Positions 35,702-44,500 of a stretch of DNA of 64,000 bases are shown here, one piece after another. Location of the stretch: contig JAXLYR010000001.1 of NCBI GenBank assembly GCA_046351325.1, positions 1,550,001 to 1,614,000 on the forward strand, given 5' to 3'. Each line of letters begins with the position of its first letter. Position 1 is the first letter of the stretch. The stretch comes from Xiheicaenibacterium sp046351325 (GTDB lineage Bacteria; Myxococcota_A; Polyangia; Polyangiales; Polyangiaceae). Both the position numbers and the translations under genes were made by a program. The notes beneath the pieces are model-generated. The model was not told where the DNA came from. It was given only the letters and a program-made list of their open reading frames with translations, and searched no databases.

Positions 35702-35896
35702 CTAAGCCTTTGCAGTGGCGTCCGCAACCGTCTTCTCAACGACAGGCTTCGCGTCCGCGGCCTTCGGGTCGTAACCCTCGGGGTGGATGGCGAACTTGGG
35801 CGTGCCGTGAGCGCGCAACGCACGCTTGCGGTCGGTACCGATGCGGCGAGACTTGCGCTTGCGAATGCGGTCGTGTTGCTGCGTAGACGAGACCAT
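35702..35896 (-). CDS. Small conserved basic protein beside rpsT
   Basis: 64 residues from the ATG at 35896 (an in-frame ATG 15 bp upstream is an alternative). It is strongly basic: DRIRKRKSRRIGTDRKRALRAHG, then a short acidic tail. No family is recognised; composition and tight linkage upstream of rpsT suggest RNA binding or a ribosome-associated role. Low-complexity tail is not conserved-looking. Confidence 0.5.
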   Translation of the reverse strand: MVSSTQQHDRIRKRKSRRIGTDRKRALRAHGTPKFAIHPEGYDPKAADAKPVVEKTVADATAKA

Positions 35897-35991
35897 GGGG
35901 CGCGGAACCATAGTCGAAACGCGCTCCCTGGCAAGTGGATTCACAGGAGTCCCGTGATCCCTCGTGCCTGACGGTGTATTTCGACCGTCGC

Positions 35992-37617
35992 ATGCAGTCC
36001 ATCCTCGTGCTGTTCGGGACGGAGTCCGGTAACGCTCAAGGCCTCGCGAAGCGCGCCGGGGAGAGCCTCGCCGCGGCGGGCCTCACGGCGAACGTCGTCG
36101 ACATGGCCGAGTTCGACCCCGAGGAGCTCGCCGCGCAACGCGCGGTGCTCGTCATCACGAGCACGTACGGCAACGGTGACCCGCCGAGCAACGCCGAGGC
36201 TCTCCACGCATGGCTCATGAAGAAGGCGCCGCGGCTCGAGTCGCTCGCGTTCTCGGTGTGCGCGCTCGGCGACACGACCTACGAGCGGTTCGCCCAGTGC
36301 GGCAAGGACTTCGATCGGCGCCTCGGAGAGCTCGGGGCGAAGCGACTCGTCGACCGACAGGACTGCGACGTCGACTACGACGCGCCGTTCGACGCGTGGC
36401 TCGAGAAGGTCGTGCCCGCGCTCGCCGCAGCGGCCAAGAGCGACGCTCCGACGAGCGCGCCCGCGCGTGCAATCCCACCGGCGCCGCCCTCCGCACCGAG
36501 GAACGAGCCGCCCGGCACGCGCCGTCACCCCGTGCCTGCGACGGTGCTCGCGAACGCGTCGCTGTTCTCGTACGCAACCGACCTCGGACTGGCCGCTCGC
36601 GACACACGCCACGTCGTGATCGACACATCGTCGCTGCCTCACGGCTACGAGGCCGGCGACTCGATCGGTATCTGGCCCGCGAACGACCCGGCGCTCGTGC
36701 GCGAAATCCTGGATTCGACCAAGCTCTCGGGGGATGCGCGCGTGCGCGTCGCGGGGACGGAGCGCTCGCTCTTCGACGCGCTCAGCCGGCACCTCGAGAT
36801 CCAGCTCGTCGATATTCGGCTGGTCGAGCGCGCGCTCGGCCCCGTCCCGAGCGAGGCTCGACACGCGGCGGTCCACGCGCACCACGTCGTCGATCTCGTC
36901 GCGCGCGCGCAGGGCGAGTGGACCCCGGAGAGCCTCGTCGATCACCTGCGCCCGCTCGCGCCGCGGCTCTACTCGGTCGCGTCGAGCCCGCGCGTCCACC
37001 CGCACGACGCGTGGCTCGCGGCGTCGATCGTGCGCTACGAGCTGCACGGGCGCGCGCGGAGCGGCGTCGCCTCTCGGTTCCTCGCAGCCGACGCGAAGCC
37101 GGGCACCTCGCTCTCGATCTACCTGCAGCCTGCGCCGCATTTCCGCCTCGCGGCCAAGGATCGCGACCTCGTCATGATCGGGCCGGGCACGGGCGTCGCG
37201 CCGTTCCGCGCCTTCCTCGAGGAGCGCGAGCTCGATCGCAAGAACGGCGACGCGACAGGCCGCGCTTGGCTCTTCTTCGGGGCGCGCCACCGCGCGAGCG
37301 AGTTCCTCTACCGCGGCGAGCTCGAGGGTTGGCTCGCGAGCGGCGTGCTGAATCGCTTGGATCTCGCGTTCTCACGCGACCAAGCGGAGCGCCTCCACGT
37401 GCAGCACCGCATGCGCGAGGCCGCGGCCGAGCTCTACGCTTGGATCCGCAACGGCGCCGTCGTGTACGTGTGCGGCGACGCGAAGCACATGGCCCCCGAG
37501 GTCCACGCGACGCTCGTGGAGATCCTCAGCGAGCAGGGCGCCATGTCCGAAGACGCGGCGCGCGCCGAGCTCGAAGCTATGACAGCCGACAAGCGATACC
37601 AACGCGACGTCTACTGA
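35992..37617 (+). CDS. Diflavin reductase, CysJ-like sulfite reductase flavoprotein
   Basis: 541 residues from the ATG at 35992. Flavodoxin domain (about 3-140): LFGTESGNAQGLAKRAGESL and STYGNGDPPSNA. A Pro/Ala linker precedes the FAD module with RLYSVASSPR (about 325) and the NADPH module with MIGPGTGVAPFRAFLEER and YVCGDAKHMAPEVHATL; the chain ends RYQRDVY, with the usual aromatic C-terminus. Electrons flow NADPH-FAD-FMN to a haemoprotein such as sulfite reductase CysI; no cysI is adjacent, so the partner is unknown. Slightly shorter than E. coli CysJ. Confidence 0.85.
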   Translation: MQSILVLFGTESGNAQGLAKRAGESLAAAGLTANVVDMAEFDPEELAAQRAVLVITSTYGNGDPPSNAEALHAWLMKKAPRLESLAFSVCALGDTTYERFAQCGKDFDRRLGELGAKRLVDRQDCDVDYDAPFDAWLEKVVPALAAAAKSDAPTSAPARAIPPAPPSAPRNEPPGTRRHPVPATVLANASLFSYATDLGLAARDTRHVVIDTSSLPHGYEAGDSIGIWPANDPALVREILDSTKLSGDARVRVAGTERSLFDALSRHLEIQLVDIRLVERALGPVPSEARHAAVHAHHVVDLVARAQGEWTPESLVDHLRPLAPRLYSVASSPRVHPHDAWLAASIVRYELHGRARSGVASRFLAADAKPGTSLSIYLQPAPHFRLAAKDRDLVMIGPGTGVAPFRAFLEERELDRKNGDATGRAWLFFGARHRASEFLYRGELEGWLASGVLNRLDLAFSRDQAERLHVQHRMREAAAELYAWIRNGAVVYVCGDAKHMAPEVHATLVEILSEQGAMSEDAARAELEAMTADKRYQRDVY

Positions 37618-37640
37618 GCTTCGGCGCGTGACGTGTGCGC

Positions 37641-38321
37641 TCAGCGGACGACGCGGATGTTGAACTGGCCGTTCTTCAGCGAGCCGAAGAGCCGCACCCA
37701 GAGGAGCAGGTAGCCCTCGGTCGCGCGCGCCCCCGTGATGTCGCCGAGGTCGACGAGGTCGCTCCAGCCGAAGCCCTCGCGCAGGAGGCCGCTGACCGTG
37801 GCCTTCGCGTCGGCGTCGTTGCCTGCGACGAACATCGTGTGCTCACCCGCGACGAGCTTCGGGTCGACCATGACGAAGGCGTTGACCGTGTTCAACGTCT
37901 TGACGACGCGCGTCCTCGGCAACGCTCGCTGGATCTGCTCACCGAGCGAGTCGGTGTTCGACACGAAGAGCGACGGGGGAAACCCCTTCGAGAAATCGAG
38001 CGGGTTCGTCACGTCGACGAGCACCTTGCCCGCGAGCTTGTCGGCGCCCGCGGACTCGAGCGCGGCGATCGCGCCCTGCCCGTTCAGCACGTTGAAGCAG
38101 AGCTCGCCGAACGCGGCGGTCTCCGCCATCGTGCCGAGCTTCGCCTCGGGGTGCTGCGCGTGCCAATCGCGGAACGGCGGGAAGCCCAGCATGTCCTTTT
38201 CGGCGCGCGCCAGCGTCGCGGCCGGGTCTCGCGTCCCAATCATGACCGAATGACCGAGCGACAGCAGCTTGCCCGCGATGGTCTGTCCGACGATGCCCGT
38301 TCCGAAAACGCCAACCTTCAT
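37641..38321 (-). CDS. NADPH-binding oxidoreductase, F420-reductase-like
   Basis: 226 residues from the ATG at 38321, which has a GGAGG Shine-Dalgarno 6 bases upstream. MKVGVFGTGIVGQTIAGKLLSLGHSVMIGTRDP is the Rossmann motif and first helix of the NADPH:F420 oxidoreductase/pyrroline-5-carboxylate-reductase-like family (COG2085). LVDVTNPLDF and TVNAFVMVDPKLV fit the remainder. Reduces or oxidises a nicotinamide or deazaflavin substrate; whether F420 is available in this organism is unknown. Divergently transcribed from a LysR regulator. Confidence 0.75.
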   Translation of the reverse strand: MKVGVFGTGIVGQTIAGKLLSLGHSVMIGTRDPAATLARAEKDMLGFPPFRDWHAQHPEAKLGTMAETAAFGELCFNVLNGQGAIAALESAGADKLAGKVLVDVTNPLDFSKGFPPSLFVSNTDSLGEQIQRALPRTRVVKTLNTVNAFVMVDPKLVAGEHTMFVAGNDADAKATVSGLLREGFGWSDLVDLGDITGARATEGYLLLWVRLFGSLKNGQFNIRVVR

Positions 38322-38379
38322 GACTCGCCTCCGTCGTTGTGACGCCCAACAAACTAGCGACGAGCTCGCCCTCGGACAG

Positions 38380-38465
38380 ATTGACAATGCTGAATCAGAG
38401 CGCTTCTCGCGAGTTGACAATCACGGCGCGCAAGCCGCCCTCCCCGCGCCGCCTCTGATTGACAG
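38380..38465. promoter_or_regulatory. Triplicated ATTGACAAT-like motif between LysR and its divergent target
   Basis: ATTGACAAT (38380-38388), GTTGACAAT (38413-38421) and ATTGACAG (38458-38465) lie in the 179-bp divergent intergenic region, 33 and 45 bp apart. ATTG-A-CAAT is an odd palindrome; CTGAATCAG (38390-38398) is a second one. These are plausible operators for the LysR protein. Confidence 0.4.
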
Positions 38466-38500
38466 TTCCTCGTGGGACTGCTTCCTCTCTTTTTACAATC

Positions 38501-39487
38501 ATGGAAGCTACCACCGCGCGCGCGCTCGATGTCTCCGCCCTCAAGGCCCTGCATACGCTCGCCGCCGTTCACCAGCGCGGCGGCTTCGCGGCGGCCGGCC
38601 GTGCGCTCGGGGTGACGCGCGCCGCGGTGAGCCGCGCCGTCGCCTCCCTCGAGGCGAAGCTCGGCGTGCGCCTCGCGCGACGCACCACCCGCAAGGTCGT
38701 GCTCAGCGAGGCCGGCATCGCCCTCGCCGAGCAGTGCGGCGCCGCGCTCGACTCGGTGTCTCTCGCGCTCGAGAACGCACGCGAGCGTGAGGCCTCGCTC
38801 GCCGGCGTCATCCGCGTCGCGGGTCCGCTCGCCTTCGGGCGCGACGCGCTGGTGCCGCTCGTGCTCGAGTTTCAGCGCGCGCACCCGCAGGTGTCGATCG
38901 ATCTGTCGCTGAGCGACGGCCTCCACGACCTGGTCGATCGCCCCATCGACGTCGCCGTGCGGCTCGGCCCACTCCCCGAGACCTCGCTCGTCGCGCGACG
39001 CGTGGGCTCGCTGCCGCTCGTGGTCGTCGCGACGCCCGCGCTCGTGCGCGCGCACGGCGCGCCGCGCTCGGTCGACGATCTCGCGCGCGTGCCCGCGGTG
39101 CGCTTCCGCGTCCCCGCGACGGGCAAGCCCTTCGTGTGGCGCTTCGATGAGGGCGGTCGCGCGCGGCAGTGGGAGCCCGCGAGCGCGGCCCTCGAGACGG
39201 ACTCGGTCGACGCGCTCGTGACGATGGTGCGCTCGGGCGCAGGGGCGAGCCTCCTGCCTCGACACCTCGTCGAGAGCGAGCTCGCGAGCGGGCGCCTCGT
39301 CGAGCTCCTCGAGGGGGTGACGAGCGACGGCCCGCTCGTGCACATCTGCTACGGCGCGCGTAGCTTCATGCCTCGCCGCGTGCGCGCCTTCGTCGACCTG
39401 CTCGCGCGCGAGCTGCCTGCGTTCTGCAAGTCCACGAAGCCCGCGCGCCCGAAGCGCGCGGCCCGCACCAAACGCACGGCCCGGTGA
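38501..39487 (+). CDS. LysR-family transcriptional regulator
   Basis: 328 residues from the ATG at 38501. The N-terminal winged helix (LKALHTLAAVHQRGGFAAAGRALGVTRAAVSRAVASLEAKLGVRLARRTTRKV, with HTH about 32-52) is typical; the co-inducer domain (about 100-300) follows with PLAFGRDALVPLVLEF and AVRLGPLPETSLVARR, and a Lys/Arg-rich tail. It probably regulates the divergent oxidoreductase. No effector can be deduced. Confidence 0.85.
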   Translation: MEATTARALDVSALKALHTLAAVHQRGGFAAAGRALGVTRAAVSRAVASLEAKLGVRLARRTTRKVVLSEAGIALAEQCGAALDSVSLALENAREREASLAGVIRVAGPLAFGRDALVPLVLEFQRAHPQVSIDLSLSDGLHDLVDRPIDVAVRLGPLPETSLVARRVGSLPLVVVATPALVRAHGAPRSVDDLARVPAVRFRVPATGKPFVWRFDEGGRARQWEPASAALETDSVDALVTMVRSGAGASLLPRHLVESELASGRLVELLEGVTSDGPLVHICYGARSFMPRRVRAFVDLLARELPAFCKSTKPARPKRAARTKRTAR

Positions 39488-39533
39488 ACGTGGCCGCTTG
39501 CGCGCGCTCGCCTCGACGAGTCACGATCGCCGC

Positions 39534-39761
39534 ATGATGCGATCGCTTCTCTTCGTGACTTCCCTCGCCGCCGCTTCGTTCCCGCTCGTCGCGCTCGCTG
39601 ACGCCGCGCCCGGCCCGAAGTGCAAATGCGCCATGGTCGGAGAATCGGAAGGCGCCGCATCGAAGACCGTGGGCGTCGCCGGCGCGCTCACCGCGCTCGC
39701 AGTCGGCGCGGTCGTGGTGCGCAGGCAGCGACGCGAGGCCGAGCGCCGCTCACACGAGTAG
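39534..39761 (+). CDS. Small secreted protein with MYXO-CTERM-like tail
   Basis: 75 residues. Signal peptide 1-21 (LVALADAAPG), then a very short mature segment with CKC, a hydrophobic helix (about 47-62: VGVAGALTALAVGAVVV) and a basic RRQRREAERR end. This is essentially a signal peptide plus a Cys-hydrophobic-Arg sorting tail with no domain between. It may be a surface stub or a small anchored peptide. Located just after the LysR gene on the same strand. Confidence 0.5.
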   Translation: MMRSLLFVTSLAAASFPLVALADAAPGPKCKCAMVGESEGAASKTVGVAGALTALAVGAVVVRRQRREAERRSHE

Positions 39762-39768
39762 GTCCGGG

Positions 39769-39793
39769 GCGAAAAAGGTTGGCCCGTGTGAAT
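39769..39793. repeat. 25-bp direct repeat, copy 1 (upstream of polA)
   Basis: Begins GCGAAAAAGG and ends GTGTGAAT. An identical copy is at 39847-39871, 78 bp away. Confidence 0.75.
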
Positions 39794-39796
39794 CGT

Positions 39797-39818
39797 GAAC
39801 GGGGTTGGGGCCCCGTTC
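39797..39818. repeat. Inverted repeat between direct repeats
   Basis: GAACGGGG (39797-39804) and CCCCGTTC (39811-39818) form a perfect 8-bp stem with a 6-nt loop. Confidence 0.65.
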
Positions 39819-39834
39819 GCCTTGCGGGCCATGT

Positions 39835-39871
39835 CTTTTTCGCGAAGCGAAAAAGGTTGGCCCGTGTGAAT
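39835..39871. repeat. Direct repeat copy 2 and overlapping hairpin
   Basis: CTTTTTCGC (39835-39843) and GCGAAAAAG (39847-39855) form a 9-bp stem with a GAA loop; 39847-39871 repeats the 25-bp sequence at 39769-39793. Confidence 0.7.
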
Positions 39872-39881
39872 ACTGCTCGCC

Positions 39882-42587
39882 ATGTTTCGGCCCACCGAGC
39901 TGCCGCCCGTGGGGAGCACCGACGTGCTCTACCTCGTCGATCTGCCCGGCTACGTGTACCGCGCGTATCACGCGATCGAGGCGCTCTCCACGCCGTCCGG
40001 CGAGCCCACGAACGCGACGTACGGCACGCTCAACATGCTGGGCAAGCTCGTCAACGAACGAAAGCCCGTCTTCCTCGCCGTCGCCTTGGAGGGGCAGACC
40101 AACTTCCGCGGCGCCGTCGACGCTCGATACAAAGCCACGCGCCCGCCCCCGCCCGCGGACCTCGTGCGGCAGATGGTCCGCTGCAAGCAGATCGTCCAGG
40201 CCTATCGCATCCCCATCCTCCAGGCCGACGGCTTCGAGGCTGACGATGTCATCGCGGCGCTCGTCCGCCAGGCGAAGGCCGCAGGCCTCCGCGTCGTCGT
40301 CGCGAGCGCCGACAAGGATCTCATGCAGCTCATCGACGATCGCTGCGTGCTCTGGGACGCGATGCGCGACCGCGTCTACGGCCCCCAGGAGGTCGTGACC
40401 AAGTTCGGCGTCGGCGCGAACCAGGTCCGCGACCTGCTCGCGCTCGTCGGCGACACCTCGGACAACGTGCCGGGCGTGCCGAGCGTGGGGGTGAAGACCG
40501 CCGCGGAGCTCCTACATCAGTTCCAGAGCCTTGACGAAATTTACAAGCGGCTCGACGAGGTGAAGAAGCCCCGCACGCGCGAGGCGCTCCGCACGAACGA
40601 GGCCGACGCTCGCATCTCGCAGCTGCTCGTCACGCTGCGCGACGACGCGCCCGTAACCTTCGACCGCGAGGCTCTTCGCTACGGCGGCGGCGACGTCGAG
40701 GCCCTGCGCGAGATCTTCACCGAGCTCGGCTTCACGCGGCAGCTCGCGGCCTTGCCCCGCGATCAGAAGGCCCGCCCGATCGAGGTCAGCGTGCGCTACG
40801 AGACGGTGCTCGAGCGCGACCAGCTCGAGCGAATCGCGCTCGCGGCCAAAGAGGCGAAGCGCCTCGCGCTCGCGGTGCTCACGACGCCCGAGGACGCGAT
40901 GCGCTGCGGCCTGAGTGGGATCGCGCTCTCCGTCGAGAAGGACCACGCGTTCTACGTCCCGCTCGCGCATCGCACGCTCGGCGCGCCGAAGCAGCTCAAG
41001 CTCGCCGACCTCGCAGCCGTCCTCGGGCCGATCTTGGCGGACGCCTCGATCGAGAAGCTCGGGCACGACACGAAGCGCGACGAGGTCGTGCTGCGCCGCC
41101 ACGGGTTCGAACTCGCGGGCGTCGGCTTCGACGCGATGCTCGCGAGCTACCTGCTCGATCCCGAGGTCGATCACAGCCTCGGCGCGATCGCCGAGCGCGA
41201 GGTCGGGCTGAAGCTCACGTCGATCGACTCGCTCGCGAAGAAGGAGCGCGGCAAGCCCGTGCCCACTATCGAGGACATCCCCGTCGAGGAGGCGACCCCC
41301 GTCACGGCCGCGACAACCGATCTCGTGCTGCGCGCCAGCGAGCGCCAACGCCAGCGCCTCGAGGAGAACGAGGTCGCGAACCTGCTCCGTGATCTGGAGT
41401 TGCCGCTCTCGAGCGTGCTCGCCGACCTCGAGCTACGCGGGGTGCTGGTCGACACGTCGTGCCTGTCATCGCTCGGCGACACGATGGCGCGCGAGCTCGC
41501 GACCTTGGAGGAGAAGGCTCGCGAGGTCTCGGGGCACCGCGATCTCAACGTGGGCTCGCCGCGGCAGCTCGAGACCATCCTCTTCGACGAGCTCGGCCTC
41601 AAGTCGACCAAGAAGACGAAGACAGGGCGCTCCACCGACGCCGAGGCGCTCGAGGCGATCGCCGACGATCACCCGCTCCCCAGCGTCGTCCTCGAACATC
41701 GGCTCATCGCCAAGCTCAAAGGCACCTACGTCGACGCGCTCCCGCGACTCATCCACCCGAAGACAGGGCGCATCCACTGCCACTGGCGACAAGCCGTCGC
41801 GGCGACCGGCCGCATCTCGAGCGAAGAGCCCAATCTCCAGAACATCCCTATTCGGACTTCGCTCGGCCGCGAGATCCGAAAAGCCTTCGTCGCGCCGCCG
41901 GGGCACGTCTTCCTGTCGGCCGACTATTCCCAAATCGAGCTGCGGGTCCTCGCCCATTTGTCGCACGATCCGGTGATGGTCGACGCCTTCAGGACGGGGC
42001 AGGACATCCACGTCCGCACCGCGATGGAGGTCTTCCGTGTCCCCGCCGAGGAGGTCACCGACGACATGCGCCGCAAGAGCAAGACCATCAACTTCGGCGT
42101 GATTTACGGCATGGGAGAGAACGCCCTCGCCAAGCGACTCGGGATCAAGAAGGCCGAGGCGAGCGCCTTCATAGAGGCCTATTTCGAGCGCTATCAGGGA
42201 GTCGCCAAATTCATGCGCGCCACGATGGACGACGCGAAGCGCACGGAGCGCGTCCGCACGATGCTCGGTAGACTCCGGATCTTGCCCGACCTCCACAACT
42301 CGGACCGCATGCGCCGCGCGTACGCCGAGCGCATCGCGCAGAACACCCCAATCCAGGGGACAGCCGCGGACATCCTCAAGCTCGCGATGGTGCGCCTGCG
42401 CGACCCCATCGTGCCGGGGGCTCGCATGGTGCTCACGGTGCACGACGAGCTCGATTTCGAGGTCCCCGCCGAGCGCGCCGACGAGGCCGCGAAGGCCGTC
42501 CGCGAGGTCATGGCGAACATCGTCGAGCTCGATGTCCCGCTCGAGGTCGACGTCGCTTGGGGGCGGAGCTGGGCCGACGCGCACTGA
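39882..42587 (+). CDS. polA: DNA polymerase I
   Basis: 901 residues. N-terminal 5'-3' nuclease (about 1-300) with LYLVDLPGYVYRAYHAI, FEADDVIAAL and SADKDLMQL acidic clusters and the helix-hairpin-helix NVPGVPSVGVKTAAELL. The Asp of the E. coli FDAKG motif is Glu here (ALEGQTNFR). The middle domain (about 310-480) has HDTKRD and FDAMLASYLLDPE but lacks the first exonuclease Asp-x-Glu, so 3'-5' proofreading is probably lost. Polymerase motifs A (SADYSQIELRVLAH), B (RRKSKTINFGVIYGMG) and C (VHDELDFEV) are intact. Essential for repair and Okazaki-fragment processing. Confidence 0.95.
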   Translation: MFRPTELPPVGSTDVLYLVDLPGYVYRAYHAIEALSTPSGEPTNATYGTLNMLGKLVNERKPVFLAVALEGQTNFRGAVDARYKATRPPPPADLVRQMVRCKQIVQAYRIPILQADGFEADDVIAALVRQAKAAGLRVVVASADKDLMQLIDDRCVLWDAMRDRVYGPQEVVTKFGVGANQVRDLLALVGDTSDNVPGVPSVGVKTAAELLHQFQSLDEIYKRLDEVKKPRTREALRTNEADARISQLLVTLRDDAPVTFDREALRYGGGDVEALREIFTELGFTRQLAALPRDQKARPIEVSVRYETVLERDQLERIALAAKEAKRLALAVLTTPEDAMRCGLSGIALSVEKDHAFYVPLAHRTLGAPKQLKLADLAAVLGPILADASIEKLGHDTKRDEVVLRRHGFELAGVGFDAMLASYLLDPEVDHSLGAIAEREVGLKLTSIDSLAKKERGKPVPTIEDIPVEEATPVTAATTDLVLRASERQRQRLEENEVANLLRDLELPLSSVLADLELRGVLVDTSCLSSLGDTMARELATLEEKAREVSGHRDLNVGSPRQLETILFDELGLKSTKKTKTGRSTDAEALEAIADDHPLPSVVLEHRLIAKLKGTYVDALPRLIHPKTGRIHCHWRQAVAATGRISSEEPNLQNIPIRTSLGREIRKAFVAPPGHVFLSADYSQIELRVLAHLSHDPVMVDAFRTGQDIHVRTAMEVFRVPAEEVTDDMRRKSKTINFGVIYGMGENALAKRLGIKKAEASAFIEAYFERYQGVAKFMRATMDDAKRTERVRTMLGRLRILPDLHNSDRMRRAYAERIAQNTPIQGTAADILKLAMVRLRDPIVPGARMVLTVHDELDFEVPAERADEAAKAVREVMANIVELDVPLEVDVAWGRSWADAH

Positions 42588-42599
42588 GGAGTTTGCGAG

Positions 42600-43970
42600 A
42601 TGCGACGCAATCGATTCCTGCTCTCGACGATCGCTTTCAGCACAGTCCTCTTGCACGTCGCCGCGGCCCGCGCCGATCAGCCCGCCTACTTCGACTCTGA
42701 AGCAGCCATGACCGCGGGCTCCAATATGGCGGTCGTGCACGGCGCGGGCGCCGCCTGGTACAACCCCGCTGGGTTACACGACGGTAACCTCAACCAGTTC
42801 GACCTGACGGGGAGCGCGTTCGTGCTGCGCGCCCGCGATTTCTCAGGCGTCTTGCAGTCGGAGCTGCCGTCGGGTCGATACGACATCGGCGCGACCGCGA
42901 TCGACATTCAGCCGATCCCCGCGGCGCTCGTCTACCAGCGCAAGCTCACGGACACCGTCACCGCGGCGCTCGGGGTCTTCGTTACCGAGTCTCAGGCGTA
43001 CGACATCTCCGGGGACCTGAAGCGAGACGAGGTCTTTCCCAGTCACGACGGCCCTGTCCACCTCGAGGGTCGCGGCGACTTGAGCCTTCAGAGCCAGACC
43101 TACCGCATTGGACCGTCGTTCTCGATCGCGCTGAGCCCGCGCGTGCGCATCGGGGTGAGCGCCTATCTCTATTACGCGGCGCTGCGCGACTCGACGATCC
43201 TGCGTGTCATCTATTCGGACCCCGACGGGCTCGGCGAGGCCAGCACGTCGTTCCGGCGCAAGCTCTCGACCTTCGGCGGGCAGCTCGCGGTCGCCGCGCA
43301 GGTGGAGCCAATCGACCGGTTCTTCTTGGGAATCACGGTGCGGAGCCCGGTCATCTCCTTTGGTCAGACGGGCACGATTCGACAGGAGATCAGCGGCTTC
43401 TCGACGGGGAGCACCTATGACGGCCCCGACTTCGCATTGACGGAGTCACCCACCCCCGAGAACACCGAGGGAGCGCTCCTCGAGCCGCTGAAGGGCACCA
43501 TCGGAGTCGCTTACAAGGGTGACAGTTTCTGGGTGGGCGCCGAGGCCGACGCCACCATGCCGATGAGCACGGGGTCGCTCGTCGCCCGCGAGAAGGGCGG
43601 ATTCAACGTGCGCGCCGGGGCTCGCTTCTTCTTCGGTGGGCTCTATTCACTGGGCTTCGGCCTCTTCACCGACCGGAGCACGCGCGAGCTGCCCACGCAG
43701 GTGGGCGGTGAGAGCACCGACTATTACGGCTTCGCGAGCGGCTTCCAATGGGACACGCGCTACACGATCCTCGAGAACGACAAGCCCCGCACGCTGACGT
43801 TCTCGACCAGCATCTCGTCGCGCTACGCGCTCGGCATCGCGCACGTTCGCGGGGCGCTCTATGCGCCACGTGACGCGACCTTCCTCGAGATGAACGCGCT
43901 CTATCCCCTCCAGTACGACACCCTATTTCATGCCTTTACGGTCGAGCTCGGCGCGGCGATGTCCTTCTGA
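42600..43970 (+). CDS. OmpP1/FadL-family outer-membrane transport protein
   Basis: 456 residues with a signal peptide (AARADQP) and a good GAGGAG Shine-Dalgarno. The N-terminus AYFDSEAAMTAGSNMAVVHGAGAAWYNPAGL carries the FadL signature (AWYNPAG). The rest is beta-barrel with strand pairs YRIGPSFSIALSPRVRIGVSAYLYY and RAGARFFFGGLYSLGFGLF, ending in an aromatic C-terminus (MSF). Transports hydrophobic molecules across the outer membrane. It follows polA by 12 bp and converges with the TetR gene, overlapping 43 bp. Confidence 0.85.
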   Translation: MRRNRFLLSTIAFSTVLLHVAAARADQPAYFDSEAAMTAGSNMAVVHGAGAAWYNPAGLHDGNLNQFDLTGSAFVLRARDFSGVLQSELPSGRYDIGATAIDIQPIPAALVYQRKLTDTVTAALGVFVTESQAYDISGDLKRDEVFPSHDGPVHLEGRGDLSLQSQTYRIGPSFSIALSPRVRIGVSAYLYYAALRDSTILRVIYSDPDGLGEASTSFRRKLSTFGGQLAVAAQVEPIDRFFLGITVRSPVISFGQTGTIRQEISGFSTGSTYDGPDFALTESPTPENTEGALLEPLKGTIGVAYKGDSFWVGAEADATMPMSTGSLVAREKGGFNVRAGARFFFGGLYSLGFGLFTDRSTRELPTQVGGESTDYYGFASGFQWDTRYTILENDKPRTLTFSTSISSRYALGIAHVRGALYAPRDATFLEMNALYPLQYDTLFHAFTVELGAAMSF

Positions 43971-44500
43971 AGTGCGCGCAGCGCCTGCTCGAGGAGGCGC
44001 TCGGCGTCGCGCGTCTCGGGGAGGCCGAGCGCTGGGTCGAGCTGTTGGGCCCCGAGGAAAGCACCATATTCGAAGCGCGCGAGCGCCAGGCGTCGACGGC
44101 GGGGCAGCGAGCGCGGCAGAAGCTCTGACAGGTATTCGATGCGGCGAGCGTCGACGTGGGCGACGTGAGCCCGCGCGCGAGCGTCACGCAGCCCCCACGC
44201 TCGAATGGCGAGATCGAGCCGGCCGTCGAGCCGCTTGACCGCGGCGTCGAGCGCCGACCGCCTGCGACGCATATCGGGCTCGCGCTCGGCGACCGAGATG
44301 GGCATCGAGGTATTGCGCTCCTCCCAAGTGGAGAGGACCGCGGCCAGGTAGTCATCCATGTCGCGGAAGTGATGGTAAAAAGAGCCCTTGCTGCGCCCGA
44401 GCGCGGTCGACAGCCGCTCGATCGTAAGCGCATATTCGCCGGCCTGACGAAGGACGTCGAAGCCTGCCTCTATCCAGCTCTCACGGGTCAGGCGCCCCAT
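43928..44500 (-). CDS. TetR-family transcriptional regulator
   Basis: 190 residues. MGRLTRESWIEAGFDVLRQAGEYALTIERLSTALGRSKGSFYHHFRDMDDY is the TetR DNA-binding domain, HTH about 26-45. C-terminal ligand-binding helices follow. Its start overlaps by 13 bp the end of the membrane-protein gene just upstream, which makes them one operon transcribed leftward from the 45364-45387 promoter; the palindrome there is its likely operator. Confidence 0.85.
   Translation of the reverse strand: MGRLTRESWIEAGFDVLRQAGEYALTIERLSTALGRSKGSFYHHFRDMDDYLAAVLSTWEERNTSMPISVAEREPDMRRRRSALDAAVKRLDGRLDLAIRAWGLRDARARAHVAHVDARRIEYLSELLPRSLPRRRRLALARFEYGAFLGAQQLDPALGLPETRDAERLLEQALRALQKDIAAPSSTVKA

Noticed and set aside
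38459..38499. TTGACA and TACAAT before the LysR gene as a sigma70 promoter
   Set aside because: The spacer is 29 bp and the -10 ends one base before the ATG, so it is not a valid promoter.
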